Positions 1-8,250 of a stretch of DNA of 64,000 nt are shown piece after piece. This DNA is from Mangrovitalea sediminis. Lineage in GTDB: Bacteria > Pseudomonadota > Gammaproteobacteria > Pseudomonadales > Oleiphilaceae. Location of the stretch: positions 248,001 to 312,000 of the forward strand of contig NZ_NTLB01000007.1 in assembly GCF_002514725.1 (NCBI RefSeq), read 5' to 3'. Below the pieces are notes generated by a model. The model searched no databases, was not told where the DNA came from, and saw only the letters and a program-made list of their open reading frames with translations. Position 1 is the stretch's first letter, and each line of letters opens with the position of its first letter. Both the position numbers and the translations under genes were made by a program.

Positions 1-239
1 CGCTGTTGTCCGCCAATTTCGCGTCCTTGCAGATCGGACGCCAGCACCGCGCAGCCGACATCGGTCGGCAGCCCCCGTCCTCGGGCCCGGAATATCGGTA
101 GAGTTCGCCTGAGAATGCGTCCTTTAGGGCCACTGGTCCGGTAGCTAAGCGTTTCAAAAGGCCGCTCTTCAATGTCGGTAAGGCGAATCATCGTAGAATC
201 ACAGGGCAGATAAGGTTGAGTGGTCACCACTTGAACCAT
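1..239 (-). CDS. Partial protein downstream of HipA, function unknown
   Basis: An open frame runs off the left edge. Its ATG (237-239) shares one base with the TGA stop of the hipA-like gene (TGATG), so the two are almost certainly translationally coupled. About 79 residues are visible, with a second possible start at Met17. The last visible stretch (AVLASDLQGREIGG) faintly resembles the Asp-rich first motif of metallophosphoesterases, but this is only a guess. No domain can be assigned without the rest of the gene. Its role as a hipA partner rests on the overlap alone. Confidence 0.6.
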   Translation of the reverse strand, partial: MVQVVTTQPYLPCDSTMIRLTDIEERPFETLSYRTSGPKGRILRRTLPIFRARGRGLPTDVGCAVLASDLQGREIGGQQ

Positions 240-1537
240 CAGTACGTCAATAAGCCTCTCGGTAGCCTCAGCGGTACCCTCGGGTGAGACAACACCCGTG
301 ACGGAAGTCTGCGCTGTTTCGCCCGCTCACCCAATTCGGAGAGTTTCTCACACCACGCCAGAAATTCCCGGATAGCCGCTGACGGCTCCTGGGCGTAAGC
401 CTCGATAATCCGCCGATAGTTCGCCCAACCGTCATCATTCATCAGCGACGTTGGCCACACCGTTGCCCAGGGAATACCTTCCGGATCCAGCACCATGGGC
501 GCCACGTCATAGCACGGTGCCAACCGAATCCCCGAATCGTCTCGGATGACCGACTGATTGCGGCCATGGTTGTCCGAATTTCCGATCAATCGATTCACCA
601 AATCGCGAACCAGGTAATCCACCAACGTATCATCAGGGCTCGCGGCCAACGGTAGCAGGCGCTCCAGGATCTGAGTGTGAAGCAACCGTGCGCCGTCACC
701 AATCACGCCCATCAGCGAATACACCGATTCGATACCGCTACGGTCACCCTCCGGTGTAAGGTCAAATCGCGGAATCCAAAGCGACGGCAGATCGCCTTCC
801 AGCCACTCCACGCCGGCCATGACGTCCAGGCCGAACTCGCCCAATACGGATGTAAACACATACTCGGCCTTGAGCACCGCGCGATCGTCTAAGGTCGCGT
901 TACCCCGCGGGAACTTCACTAACCAGCGTTTGGCCGCCTGACCGGCTGGCTCAGTACCATCGAGGTATAAGCGACCCGAGCTGTCTTCCGCGAGCAGCAA
1001 CTTGGGCGCATCGCCCCCTGCGCCTAACCCCGCCCCAAACAGCCTTTCGGAGGAAAACAACGGCGCGCAGAGCTCCCAGTGATAACGGCAAATATCCTCC
1101 CGTGAGAAGTTTGGGCTGCCCTCTGCTAAATGGTGGCGAACGGCTTCCTGCACCCGAAGATTTCCAATGGGCGACATAGCCCCCTGCGCCAGTAATTCAA
1201 AATCCGCTGCAGGGCCCGGATCTACCGTATAACTGAGTCGATTCAACAGCTGGCGACGAGCGAACCCACTGGGAATAATATCTCTTAACACCGCCGCCAC
1301 CGGTTCACCTTCACGTTGACTCGTTAAAGACCCAGGAACATTGATCCCTATACATTTGGGAAGCGGCACCACAAGCTCCTCTCCCGACCGGGTCCCCCAC
1401 TCCACCACAAATGCCGTGTCATAGGTAAATCGCAACGGCCCCCGTAAACCTTCCGCGGGATGATAAAACTCGACAAGGCCCGCGTTCCGCCAGGCATTCT
1501 CAAGCCAAATTTGAACGGTTAATGACCGCTTTTGCAT
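239..1537 (-). CDS. HipA-family Ser/Thr kinase toxin
   Basis: A 432-residue HipA-fold kinase. In HipBA systems such kinases phosphorylate a translation factor (glutamyl-tRNA synthetase in E. coli) and cause growth arrest or persistence. An N-terminal HipA_N-like region (about 1-130) is followed by a Gly-rich ATP loop ending in PK (171-179) and the ATP-binding Lys208 in WLVKFP. The catalytic loop is NSDNHGRN (320-327), and Asp344 in CYDVAP is the metal ligand. The kinase therefore looks intact. No HipB-like HTH antitoxin is visible upstream, where there is about 530 bp without a gene. The next gene starts inside its stop codon. It may be an orphan kinase or use the downstream gene as partner. 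The family call is secure; the target is unknown. Confidence 0.88.
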   Translation of the reverse strand: MQKRSLTVQIWLENAWRNAGLVEFYHPAEGLRGPLRFTYDTAFVVEWGTRSGEELVVPLPKCIGINVPGSLTSQREGEPVAAVLRDIIPSGFARRQLLNRLSYTVDPGPAADFELLAQGAMSPIGNLRVQEAVRHHLAEGSPNFSREDICRYHWELCAPLFSSERLFGAGLGAGGDAPKLLLAEDSSGRLYLDGTEPAGQAAKRWLVKFPRGNATLDDRAVLKAEYVFTSVLGEFGLDVMAGVEWLEGDLPSLWIPRFDLTPEGDRSGIESVYSLMGVIGDGARLLHTQILERLLPLAASPDDTLVDYLVRDLVNRLIGNSDNHGRNQSVIRDDSGIRLAPCYDVAPMVLDPEGIPWATVWPTSLMNDDGWANYRRIIEAYAQEPSAAIREFLAWCEKLSELGERAKQRRLPSRVLSHPRVPLRLPRGLLTY

Positions 1538-2068
1538 GACGACAGAAACAACTCGCGCTCAGAAATCAGCGGTTATTTAATTAATCAAAGACTACGGTTC
1601 GGCAACACCCCAATACTTTGAGGAAATTACCTCCTGAATGGGTCTCGCCTGACGTGCAATTAATCTACACTCTACTTACTTTAATTTATTACATTTATGC
1701 AGAGGCAAAGGAATCGGAGTAGCCGCTTGACAAGCGCTTTCGCTGCCCCGCAATCACTGCAAGACCCGTTTATCCCGGGAGTTGCAAGGGGCCGGCTTGC
1801 GTTACCTGTCTCACGCGATTAGCCCCTGCAGGACTGACATTTGCGCTGAATCGATGATCTATTGGTGGCATGATTACATGTGACACGCGTTCAGCACAAC
1901 GTGCTCATGTAGTCATTAATAAAATTATATACGATATGATAATTAGCGGCCCAAATCCGTTACATTAGGCGGAATTCTTGTCGAAATATACGTCATATAG
2001 ACTTATAGTCAGACGGCACCCGATATCGAGAGACTACAATTTCCGTCAAAAGCCGATCAGACACCTCG
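1538..2068. other. Gene-free region between hipA and phosphoesterase
   Basis: No credible ORF is present on either strand; in particular no HipB-like HTH precedes hipA. The stretch is A+T-rich around 1575-1700 and 1915-1945, which fits divergent promoters. It contains the long inverted repeat listed separately (1870-1916). Confidence 0.6.
1870..1916. repeat. Long imperfect inverted repeat
   Basis: The left arm ATGATTACATGTGACACG (1870-1887) pairs with the right arm CGTGCTCATGTAGTCAT (1900-1916) at about 15 of 17 positions with one gap, around a 12-nt loop. No T-tract follows, so it is not a typical terminator. It lies about 150 bp upstream of the phosphoesterase start and could be an operator or a structured 5' element. 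Confidence 0.5.
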
Positions 2069-2701
2069 ATGAATATCGTTTGTATTTCGGACACACATGG
2101 TATGCACCGGCAGATCCGAGAGCTGCCCTATGGCGACGTGTTAATCCATGCTGGGGACGGTCTCGGTGTGGGTAGCCTCGCCGAGCTTGAGGATCTCGAC
2201 GACTGGTTTGCCCATCTCCCCCATCGTTACAAAATCCTGATTGCCGGAAACCATGACTGGTGCTTCGAGGAGCAGCCTGAAGCCGCTCGGATGTTGGTCA
2301 AACATGCCATCTACCTCGAGGATAGTGGTTGTGAGGTCGAGGGTATTCGCTTTTGGGGCAGCCCCTGGACACCTTTCTTTCGGAATTGGGCCTTTAACCT
2401 TCCGCGAGGAAAAGCTCTGGCACAGCGCTGGGCCCGAATACCCGAAGATACGGACGTCTTAATCACGCATCGTCCTCCCTGGGGGATACTGGATGAAGCC
2501 AAGGCCGGCTTTAAGCTTCAGGGCGTTGGCTGCCACGACCTACAGGCGCGTCTCGCGCAATTGCCGTTACGGGCGCATGTTTTTGGCCATGTCCACGAAA
2601 GCTATGGCTGGCAACGGCAGGGAAAGTGCCTTTTCGTGAATGCCAGCATCTGCGACATCCGCTACAAACCGCTCAACTTGCCCGTTACTTTTGAAATGTA
2701 G
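2069..2701 (+). CDS. Calcineurin-like metallophosphoesterase
   Basis: A 210-residue protein of the calcineurin-like phosphoesterase superfamily, closest in pattern to the MPPED/239FB group. All metal-ligand blocks are visible in order: SDTH (residues 7-10), the HAGD block, GNHDW, a THxPP block (ITHRPP) and a C-terminal GHVHESYG. This is a complete dinuclear metal centre expected to hydrolyse phosphodiesters. Its physiological substrate is unknown. It stands alone, divergent from hipA. There is no good Shine-Dalgarno before the ATG, so expression may be weak. It has no signal peptide and is probably cytosolic. Confidence 0.88.
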   Translation: MNIVCISDTHGMHRQIRELPYGDVLIHAGDGLGVGSLAELEDLDDWFAHLPHRYKILIAGNHDWCFEEQPEAARMLVKHAIYLEDSGCEVEGIRFWGSPWTPFFRNWAFNLPRGKALAQRWARIPEDTDVLITHRPPWGILDEAKAGFKLQGVGCHDLQARLAQLPLRAHVFGHVHESYGWQRQGKCLFVNASICDIRYKPLNLPVTFEM

Positions 2702-3162
2702 AGGAGGACATAGCAATCCTGTAGCATCGCCTCTAGGCACAGACTTGAAGATAACCCGGCTCGAAAGTCGACAGCGGCTATAGATCATAGCGGATGGCCT
2801 CAATCCACACCTCCTTCAGCAACGGCCAAACGGGCACTTCCTTAGATCAATCAGTTGTTGTACGCGTGGAGTTTGATATACTCATTTCGCTGCCCTTTGA
2901 GGCCTTACGTATTTTTTTATCCCCTCGGGGACTTAGGAAGCCCAGCTCTAGCGAGTTGGGCTTTCGCCGTTTTGGGGGTACCTGGATCACGTCATAGCGT
3001 GAGTCCACAACGTACGCTTCTTCAGTTTGTTATAGTTGACGGCTAGTCCAGGCCGGAGAACGCGTTAACTGGACAGGAAAATGGATTAGGGTGAACCATC
3101 ACAACCAACAAACTCATTTCTCCGATCGCAATCGACCAAACCGGATAGGGCTGAGGTGTGGT
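2702..3162. other. Gene-free region with terminator
   Basis: No convincing ORF is present. It contains the hairpin at 2938-2962, just after a T-rich run, and the promoter region of the AbrB-type gene. Nothing else is recognised. Confidence 0.5.
2938..2962 (+). terminator. Candidate terminator hairpin
   Basis: AAGCCCAGCTC pairs with GAGTTGGGCTT with one bulged mismatch around a short loop, followed by TCGCCGTTTT. It could end the phosphoesterase transcript 240 bp upstream, but the T-tract is short. Confidence 0.5.
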
Positions 3163-3354
3163 ATGCCAACGATTAGCAAGAAGCGTCAAGTTACACTGCC
3201 TTTGGGACAATGTTCGATAGCGGGCATCCAGCCCGGCGATGAGTGTGAGAGCTTTGTCAGCCGGAAAGGTGTTATTTCCATTGTCGCCAAACGCAAAGAT
3301 GCCGAGATGGGTTTGCTGAAAGATGCTCCGGCCGACGATAAAATTCGCGAATAA
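3163..3354 (+). CDS. Orphan AbrB/MazE-type DNA-binding protein
   Basis: A 63-residue SpoVT/AbrB swapped-hairpin protein (MPTISKKRQVTLP..., then GIQPGDECESF and GVISIVAKR), the usual size and pattern of the antitoxin half of a type II pair. This ATG is chosen over an upstream in-frame start because GAGGTG sits just before it and the fold begins there. No PIN, MazF or other toxin follows; the next gene is a converging TetR regulator. It may be a remnant of a toxin-antitoxin pair or a stand-alone regulator. Confidence 0.7.
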   Translation: MPTISKKRQVTLPLGQCSIAGIQPGDECESFVSRKGVISIVAKRKDAEMGLLKDAPADDKIRE

Positions 3355-3602
3355 GAATCGACAGCAAAAGCTTTTAAATGATGAACCCGACTTATTGGCG
3401 AGTCCGTCGAGTTTAAGGGTTTAACTTTCCAGTGGCCGACAAATAGCCGGAATCTTCCGCGACTACTCAGAGCGACTGCTCCGCAGGAAGATCGCGCACC
3501 TCGTCGGCGAATCAGATTAATCGTACGTGCCTTTAACAATCGACCTCGAGGCAAACTGCCGGCTGGAGAGCCAGGCTTCTAGGCCGGACGGCATACAGCT
3601 GT

Positions 3603-4223
3603 TTACAGATTACTCCCTTTTCTCGGGGGGTTACGAAGCCCATCCACGAGAAGCCCAACCATCCTCCGCGTATGATCGGCACTTCCGTCACCGGTGGCCG
3701 CCGCAAGGTTTCCGATGGCCCTGAGTAAGTCATAGGCTTCGATGTCAGCCCTGATTTCCTGAACTTCAGACGCTTGTCGAAGAAGCTCACCCAGCACTGG
3801 CTCGAATCGCGCGCGAAAATAGTCAGGTAATTCGTCATACGCCGGGTCACCAGATCGTAACGCAGAAGACAGTCCCCGCTTAGCCGCGATAAAGTCCGTG
3901 TAACGATGTAGCCAGCGCGTCAACGCTTCCATGCTCGAATACTGCGCCGAAAAATCGGCGGCCGTAGCGGCGCAGGCGTCGACCTCCTGCTTGAATACCG
4001 CCTTGATGAGATCCGATCGCTTGGGAAAACGCCGGTAAAGCGTTCCAATGCCGACTCCTGCTTTTGCTGCAATATCCCTCACAGGCGCATCGACGCCTTT
4101 CTCAGCAAACACTTCCTTTGCTGCGGATAACACTGCATCGGCATTTCGCTGGGCATCTGCCCGCACGTTAGCGCTCACTAGTGCAGATGTAACCGCACTC
4201 TCTGCATCACTTTTCGGTGCCAT
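3603..4223 (-). CDS. TetR-family repressor
   Basis: A 206-residue TetR repressor. The HTH spans roughly residues 20-65 (AAKAGVGIGTLYRRFPKRSDLIKAV), followed by a helical ligand-binding domain. The start is set at MAPKSD because the more upstream in-frame ATG (4274) lies inside a perfect 17-bp palindrome (4266-4282) that is probably its operator. It diverges from the hydrolase-SDR pair and probably represses both itself and that pair. The inducer is unknown. Confidence 0.88.
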   Translation of the reverse strand: MAPKSDAESAVTSALVSANVRADAQRNADAVLSAAKEVFAEKGVDAPVRDIAAKAGVGIGTLYRRFPKRSDLIKAVFKQEVDACAATAADFSAQYSSMEALTRWLHRYTDFIAAKRGLSSALRSGDPAYDELPDYFRARFEPVLGELLRQASEVQEIRADIEAYDLLRAIGNLAAATGDGSADHTRRMVGLLVDGLRNPPRKGSNL

Positions 4224-4265
4224 GGTTAACCAACTGTCCTCTATGAAAGGAGATAAGCTTGATAA

Positions 4266-4282
4266 ACGGAACATTGTTCCGT
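4266..4282. promoter_or_regulatory. Perfect 17-bp palindrome, probable TetR operator
   Basis: ACGGAACA-T-TGTTCCGT is a perfect dyad, with 8-bp arms around one base, in the divergent region between the TetR gene and the hydrolase gene. TetR operators usually have this size and placement. It excludes the upstream ATG as the likely regulator start. Confidence 0.7.
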
Positions 4283-4391
4283 ATATTTCTAACGCATCCG
4301 GATCATCGTTCCACTTATTCGGAAAAATAGCCAGTGCTTTTCACCGCGAGCCCTACTCACATCCTTCCAACAATTCTAGGAGGTTTGCTCC

Positions 4392-5333
4392 ATGACCAAT
4401 CACGGTCAACAACAGGGCTTAGCCTCCCTGACGACGAACACGGCCGTGCTGTCGCTGGCGCCAATCGTTGTTGCGTCACCCGGCCGGGGTTTGGATATGG
4501 AGATACGAGTGTCTGTCCCTCTGGCTGGCCAGGACCTTCCGGTCATCGTTTTTTCCCACGGCAATGGCCAATCACTCTATGCATACGGCCCCCTGACTAA
4601 CTATTGGGCGTCTCAGGGCTTTCTTGTCATCCAGCCTACACACCTTGACTCGCGCACCATTGGCTTGGCGGCCGATGATGATCGGCGGCCCTGGCTGTGG
4701 CAACACCGGGAAAACGACCTCCTCCGTGTACTGGACCAGCTTGACCTCATTGAAGCCACCGTACCAACGCTCAAGGGGCGAGTAGATCGAGGCCGCATCG
4801 CTGTGGCGGGACATTCCTGGGGTGGGCATACCGCAAGCGTACTCCTGGGAGCAAGACACCCCAATCCAGAGGACGGCTCAATGGTGAGTCTCAAAGATCC
4901 ACGGGTTAAAGCCGGTATTTTATTGGCGGTGGCAGGCCGAGGTGAAGACCTGACGCCTTCCGCCGCTTCGAGATTGCCCTTCTTGCATCCCGATTACTCG
5001 GAGATGACTTCCCCCGCCCTGATTATCGCCGGCTCGGCAGATCAGAGTGCGATGACAACTCGCGGCCCTGACTGGTGGCGAGATGCCTTTGACTTGAGTC
5101 CGGGACGAAAGGCCCTCTTTACGGTGCTGGGCGGAGAGCATTCGCTGGGTGGCATTCCCAATTATGAAGCGCGAGAGACAACCGATGAAAGCACTGATCG
5201 AGTAGCTGCCATCCGACGTCTCTCGACGGCTTACCTGCGGAGCGCACTTTATCCTGCAGACGACGCATGGCAACGCAGTCTTCAAGAGATAGAAGACCAA
5301 GAGGATCCACAAGGCGTGATTGAAACCAAATAA
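4392..5333 (+). CDS. Alpha/beta hydrolase (chlorophyllase/PAF-AH-like)
   Basis: A 313-residue cytosolic alpha/beta hydrolase. The oxyanion-region motif is VIVFSHGNG (about 52-60), the nucleophile elbow is GHSWGG with Ser142, and a GEHS segment near residue 250 supplies a candidate His. The long insert before the elbow resembles dienelactone hydrolase/PAF-acetylhydrolase-like families. A strong AGGAGG precedes the ATG. It is followed without a gap by an SDR gene and lies opposite a TetR regulator, so the pair probably converts one inducing compound by ester or lactone hydrolysis plus redox. The substrate is unknown. Confidence 0.82.
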   Translation: MTNHGQQQGLASLTTNTAVLSLAPIVVASPGRGLDMEIRVSVPLAGQDLPVIVFSHGNGQSLYAYGPLTNYWASQGFLVIQPTHLDSRTIGLAADDDRRPWLWQHRENDLLRVLDQLDLIEATVPTLKGRVDRGRIAVAGHSWGGHTASVLLGARHPNPEDGSMVSLKDPRVKAGILLAVAGRGEDLTPSAASRLPFLHPDYSEMTSPALIIAGSADQSAMTTRGPDWWRDAFDLSPGRKALFTVLGGEHSLGGIPNYEARETTDESTDRVAAIRRLSTAYLRSALYPADDAWQRSLQEIEDQEDPQGVIETK

Positions 5334-5370
5334 CGCCAGCCCCTTTCCGAAACAGAAAAAGGTAACAACG

Positions 5371-6126
5371 ATGACAAGTCATATTCTGGATTTAACAGGT
5401 AAAACAGCCTTGGTGACGGGCGGCAGTCGCGGTATTGGTGCCGCCTGTGTCTCTTTGCTGGCTGAACGAGGCGCGACGGTGGCGTTCACCTATGCAAAGA
5501 GTGCGGAGCAGGCGGAAGAAGTCGTAGCACGTGCTGCGGCCTTCGGCGGAAAGGCAATCGCTATCTCCGCAGATTTGGCCGACCCGATGAAAGCCGTTGC
5601 CGGTGTTGAAAAGGCTGTCGATGCGCTCGGTGGTCGACTGGATATTCTGGTTAACAACGCGGGAGTGGCTGAACACGGTTCGATCGGTGCGCTGGCCAAC
5701 GACACTCTGGAAAGACAACTCGATATCAACGTTCGTGGTGTTTGGTATACGACCACGACGGCAGTCGCGGTCCTTGCAGACGGTGGACGCATTATCAATA
5801 TTGGCAGCTTCTTTAGTGAGCGTGTTCCCTTCCCCGGTTCAAGTGCCTATGGCATGACCAAACACGCGGTGGCGGGAATGACAAAAGGATGGGCACGAGA
5901 TCTAGCTGCGCGAAAGATTACTGTTAACACGGTCGAGCCAGGCCCCATCGCGACCGATGCCAATCCCGAGGAAGGAGAGCGCGCGAAGCGGATACAAGCA
6001 GTCGTACCGCTGGGTCGTTTTGGGCAACCCCATGAAGTCGCTGAACTCGTCGCGTTCCTTGCATCATCAGCGGCAGGCTACATCACGGGGGCGAACATCT
6101 TGATTGATGGCGGCTTACTTGCTTGA
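5371..6126 (+). CDS. Classical SDR oxidoreductase
   Basis: A 251-residue short-chain dehydrogenase with the full motif set: TGGSRGIG (16-23) for NAD(P), NNAG (about 95-98), Ser146, and Tyr160-x3-Lys164. It ends with the usual DGGLLA tail. The ATG at 5371 is preferred over a TTG at 5320 that lies inside the previous gene; an AAGG sits upstream. FabG-like in sequence, but its position behind a hydrolase under a TetR regulator suggests a detoxification or catabolic role rather than fatty-acid synthesis. Confidence 0.88.
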   Translation: MTSHILDLTGKTALVTGGSRGIGAACVSLLAERGATVAFTYAKSAEQAEEVVARAAAFGGKAIAISADLADPMKAVAGVEKAVDALGGRLDILVNNAGVAEHGSIGALANDTLERQLDINVRGVWYTTTTAVAVLADGGRIINIGSFFSERVPFPGSSAYGMTKHAVAGMTKGWARDLAARKITVNTVEPGPIATDANPEEGERAKRIQAVVPLGRFGQPHEVAELVAFLASSAAGYITGANILIDGGLLA

Positions 6127-6195
6127 ACCACCGGCAAGGACGCTAGTGATCGCTTGCCGCCAAATAATTGGTGGCAGTGTGGTCTATGTTTCGGC

Positions 6196-7098
6196 CTATT
6201 GAGCGGCAATCCCTGTCAGTACGTCACGAAGCCACTGACTCCCCGGGTCAGCATCATCCCGGGGATGCCAGGCCATGGCAACTTCAAAGTTCGCTCTGTC
6301 AAAAGGCACCTCAAACGTATCAAGCTCGTTTGAAAACCGCATCAGAAAGCGTTTGGGTAGTGTCGCGAGATAGTCCGTTTCTGAGAGGATCCTCGGTACC
6401 AAACTGTAGTGTTGCACCGACACGGCAACACGGCGCTGCCTCCCCTGCTCCTGCAGTCGCTCATCGATCGCGCTCTGGAACCGCCCGCCGGCTCCAGAAA
6501 CCATCATGTGGCCCCATCGGCAATATTCGTCTAATTCCATCGCCCCAATACCTCTCGGGTGATTTTTTCGCTGGGCTACGCAGAATTGGTCACTCAGTAA
6601 GGGCTGCTTTATCAGCGTTGCCGGCAGGGCGCTAGGCGTCGATAAAACCAGGTCGATTTGTTGGCGCTCGATGTTGAGTTGCGCCGCTTCGGGAGCCATA
6701 TGCTGCAGCGCTACGCGCACTCCTGGCCCAGCGTTCCGGCTGATAAGTGCGATCAGGTCGACGCAGAGCATAACGGCCAGGTTATCGTTGGTGACAATAT
6801 TGAAGGTTCGCTCCACCGTTTGTGGATCAAAAACGGGAGGGCGATCAACGAGCGCGGTCAGGGCTTGAATTTGGCGGTTTAGCGGGTCCCTCAGCGCCTG
6901 CGCTCTCGCGGTCAGCACCATTCCGCGGCCACTGCTGGCGGGAATCAGCAGTGGATCATCGAACAACCGCCGTAATCGCGAGAGTTGTGCCGACAAGGCG
7001 GGTTGCGTCATGTGAAGCCGCTCAGCCGCGCGTGTTACGTTTGCCTCCTCCAGCAATACCGATAGCGACACTAGAAGCCCCAAATCCGCCGCTCTCAC
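6196..7098 (-). CDS. LysR-family regulator
   Basis: A 300-residue LysR-type regulator with an N-terminal winged HTH (NVTRAAERLHMTQPALSAQLSRLR, about 20-43) and a periplasmic-binding-like effector domain. The long wing and order resemble the NodD/LeuO/YbeF subgroup. It starts at GTG with a strong AGGGAGG eight bases upstream. It diverges from the NTF2-like gene and presumably controls it through the dyad at 7163-7183. Confidence 0.88.
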   Translation of the reverse strand: MRAADLGLLVSLSVLLEEANVTRAAERLHMTQPALSAQLSRLRRLFDDPLLIPASSGRGMVLTARAQALRDPLNRQIQALTALVDRPPVFDPQTVERTFNIVTNDNLAVMLCVDLIALISRNAGPGVRVALQHMAPEAAQLNIERQQIDLVLSTPSALPATLIKQPLLSDQFCVAQRKNHPRGIGAMELDEYCRWGHMMVSGAGGRFQSAIDERLQEQGRQRRVAVSVQHYSLVPRILSETDYLATLPKRFLMRFSNELDTFEVPFDRANFEVAMAWHPRDDADPGSQWLRDVLTGIAAQ

Positions 7099-7162
7099 AT
7101 AAACCTCCCTTATATGTGCTAGTCAAATAATCCATTTCAAACATACCACATTCCCGAATAGA

Positions 7163-7183
7163 TTGGTCCTGCTGACATACCAA
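7163..7183. promoter_or_regulatory. TTGGT-N11-ACCAA dyad, LysR-type box
   Basis: A perfect 5-bp inverted repeat with an 11-bp spacer, the classic T-N11-A geometry of LysR boxes, sits in the divergent region. It is only 20 bp before the start codon of the NTF2-like gene, unusually close for an activator site, so a repressing or autoregulatory role is possible. Confidence 0.5.
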
Positions 7184-7203
7184 TACCTTTAAGAGGACGC
7201 GTT

Positions 7204-7602
7204 ATGACTACCCTAGACGAAAAATTAGCCCTTGGCCGCCAATTCCATGAAGCCCTGAGAACGAAAGAATGGTCGCTGTTAGAAGCTATTCTCACCGAAG
7301 ATGCCGTTTGGACATTACCCGGCTCCAACGAAGCATCCGGAAGCGGCACCATTGACGGCCGGGAAGCGATTCTGGATCAGTTCCGTATCATCGCGAGCTA
7401 CGGTCTCAACTTCGACCTCAAGCACGTGTTGGTCAGCCGTGACAACATGGCCCTTCAGTTGCACAATACTGCTGTGGATGGCGATCGCCGGCTGGATGAA
7501 CACCTGGCAACCGTGTGCTATCTGAGTGGCGGGAAAATCGCGGCGATTGAAACCTTCCTCTCTGATGTGCCCGGCATGAATGCCTTTTTCTCAAGGGACT
7601 AG
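7204..7602 (+). CDS. NTF2-like/SnoaL-fold protein
   Basis: A 132-residue NTF2-like cone-fold protein: an N-terminal helix (KLALGRQFHEAL), then LTEDAVWTLPGS and a region I-DG-REAI, with a long beta-sheet C-terminal half. Members include limonene-epoxide hydrolases, steroid isomerases and non-catalytic binding proteins, so no reaction can be named. AGAGG precedes the ATG. It is the single divergent partner of the LysR regulator. Confidence 0.8.
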   Translation: MTTLDEKLALGRQFHEALRTKEWSLLEAILTEDAVWTLPGSNEASGSGTIDGREAILDQFRIIASYGLNFDLKHVLVSRDNMALQLHNTAVDGDRRLDEHLATVCYLSGGKIAAIETFLSDVPGMNAFFSRD

Positions 7603-7843
7603 AGTGTCCAACCGCCAACAAGGTACACACCTCGAAATCTGACATTCGAGAGTTGCGGCTCATCGTCGGTCATGTCGGCATAACGCCAGCCATCCCAACC
7701 GGTGAGCCAAAACTTAAAATGGTAGCGAATTCTTTAACGGCCGAAGGTCATGTCAGCCTATCTCAGCAGAAGCCAATGCTGTCGTGAGAGAAGTTTTTAA
7801 AAATTCTGTTTGGTTCAAATCATTTATAAATTCGTGTTGAGAA

Positions 7844-8229
7844 TCAATTCGATTTAGCACTTTTCCTTTCCCTTTTTACGGCATACATTTTGGCATCAGC
7901 CTCAGCCATTAATGAGCTGCTATCCACCTTTCCCGAAGCCGAAGTAACAACCCCGATACTGGGTCCCTGATAATCAAGTATTGTCGCACCAATGTCGTAT
8001 CGCTTCCGAGTTAGCGTACTTAGCCTTTGCCCGAAGACCTCGCAACAGGCCTCAGAATTGTCAGCTACACATTGACCAACGACAACGAATTCGTCTCCAC
8101 CAACACGTGCAACAAAATCTCCCTGCCGTAGACCGCTTGTCAAAGCCTGAGCGATTTCTATGAGAAAACGATCTCCGACATCTTGACCTGCCCCCAACTT
8201 TCTAATCCAGCCTGATCTTAGTAATGTTC
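7844..8229 (-). pseudogene. Decapitated GGDEF diguanylate cyclase
   Basis: About 125 codons of a GGDEF domain remain. The active-site loop VARVGGDEFVVV and the C-terminal segment (SIGVVTSASG...ADAKMYAVKRE) are intact. The frame begins in the middle of the domain (about GAGQDVGDRF), so the first metal-binding Asp and any sensor domain are missing. The break lies next to the left end of the IS3 element (8236). The missing N-terminal half is not found on the other side of the element, so more than a simple insertion happened. Not expected to make c-di-GMP. Confidence 0.8.
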
Positions 8230-8235
8230 ATCACC
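8230..8235. repeat. Candidate IS target duplication, left copy
   Basis: ATCACC occurs directly outside both ends of the IS3-family element (here and at 9469-9474). Four of these bases (TCAC) would be the usual duplication size for the IS407 group if the ends are set one base outward. Confidence 0.5.
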
Positions 8236-8250
8236 GACCCTGACCCCGTT

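Noticed and set aside
1940-1980. Possible integron attC-like site (ATTAGGC-like core)
   Set aside because: No second matching core with the expected spacing and no integrase or cassette array could be seen.
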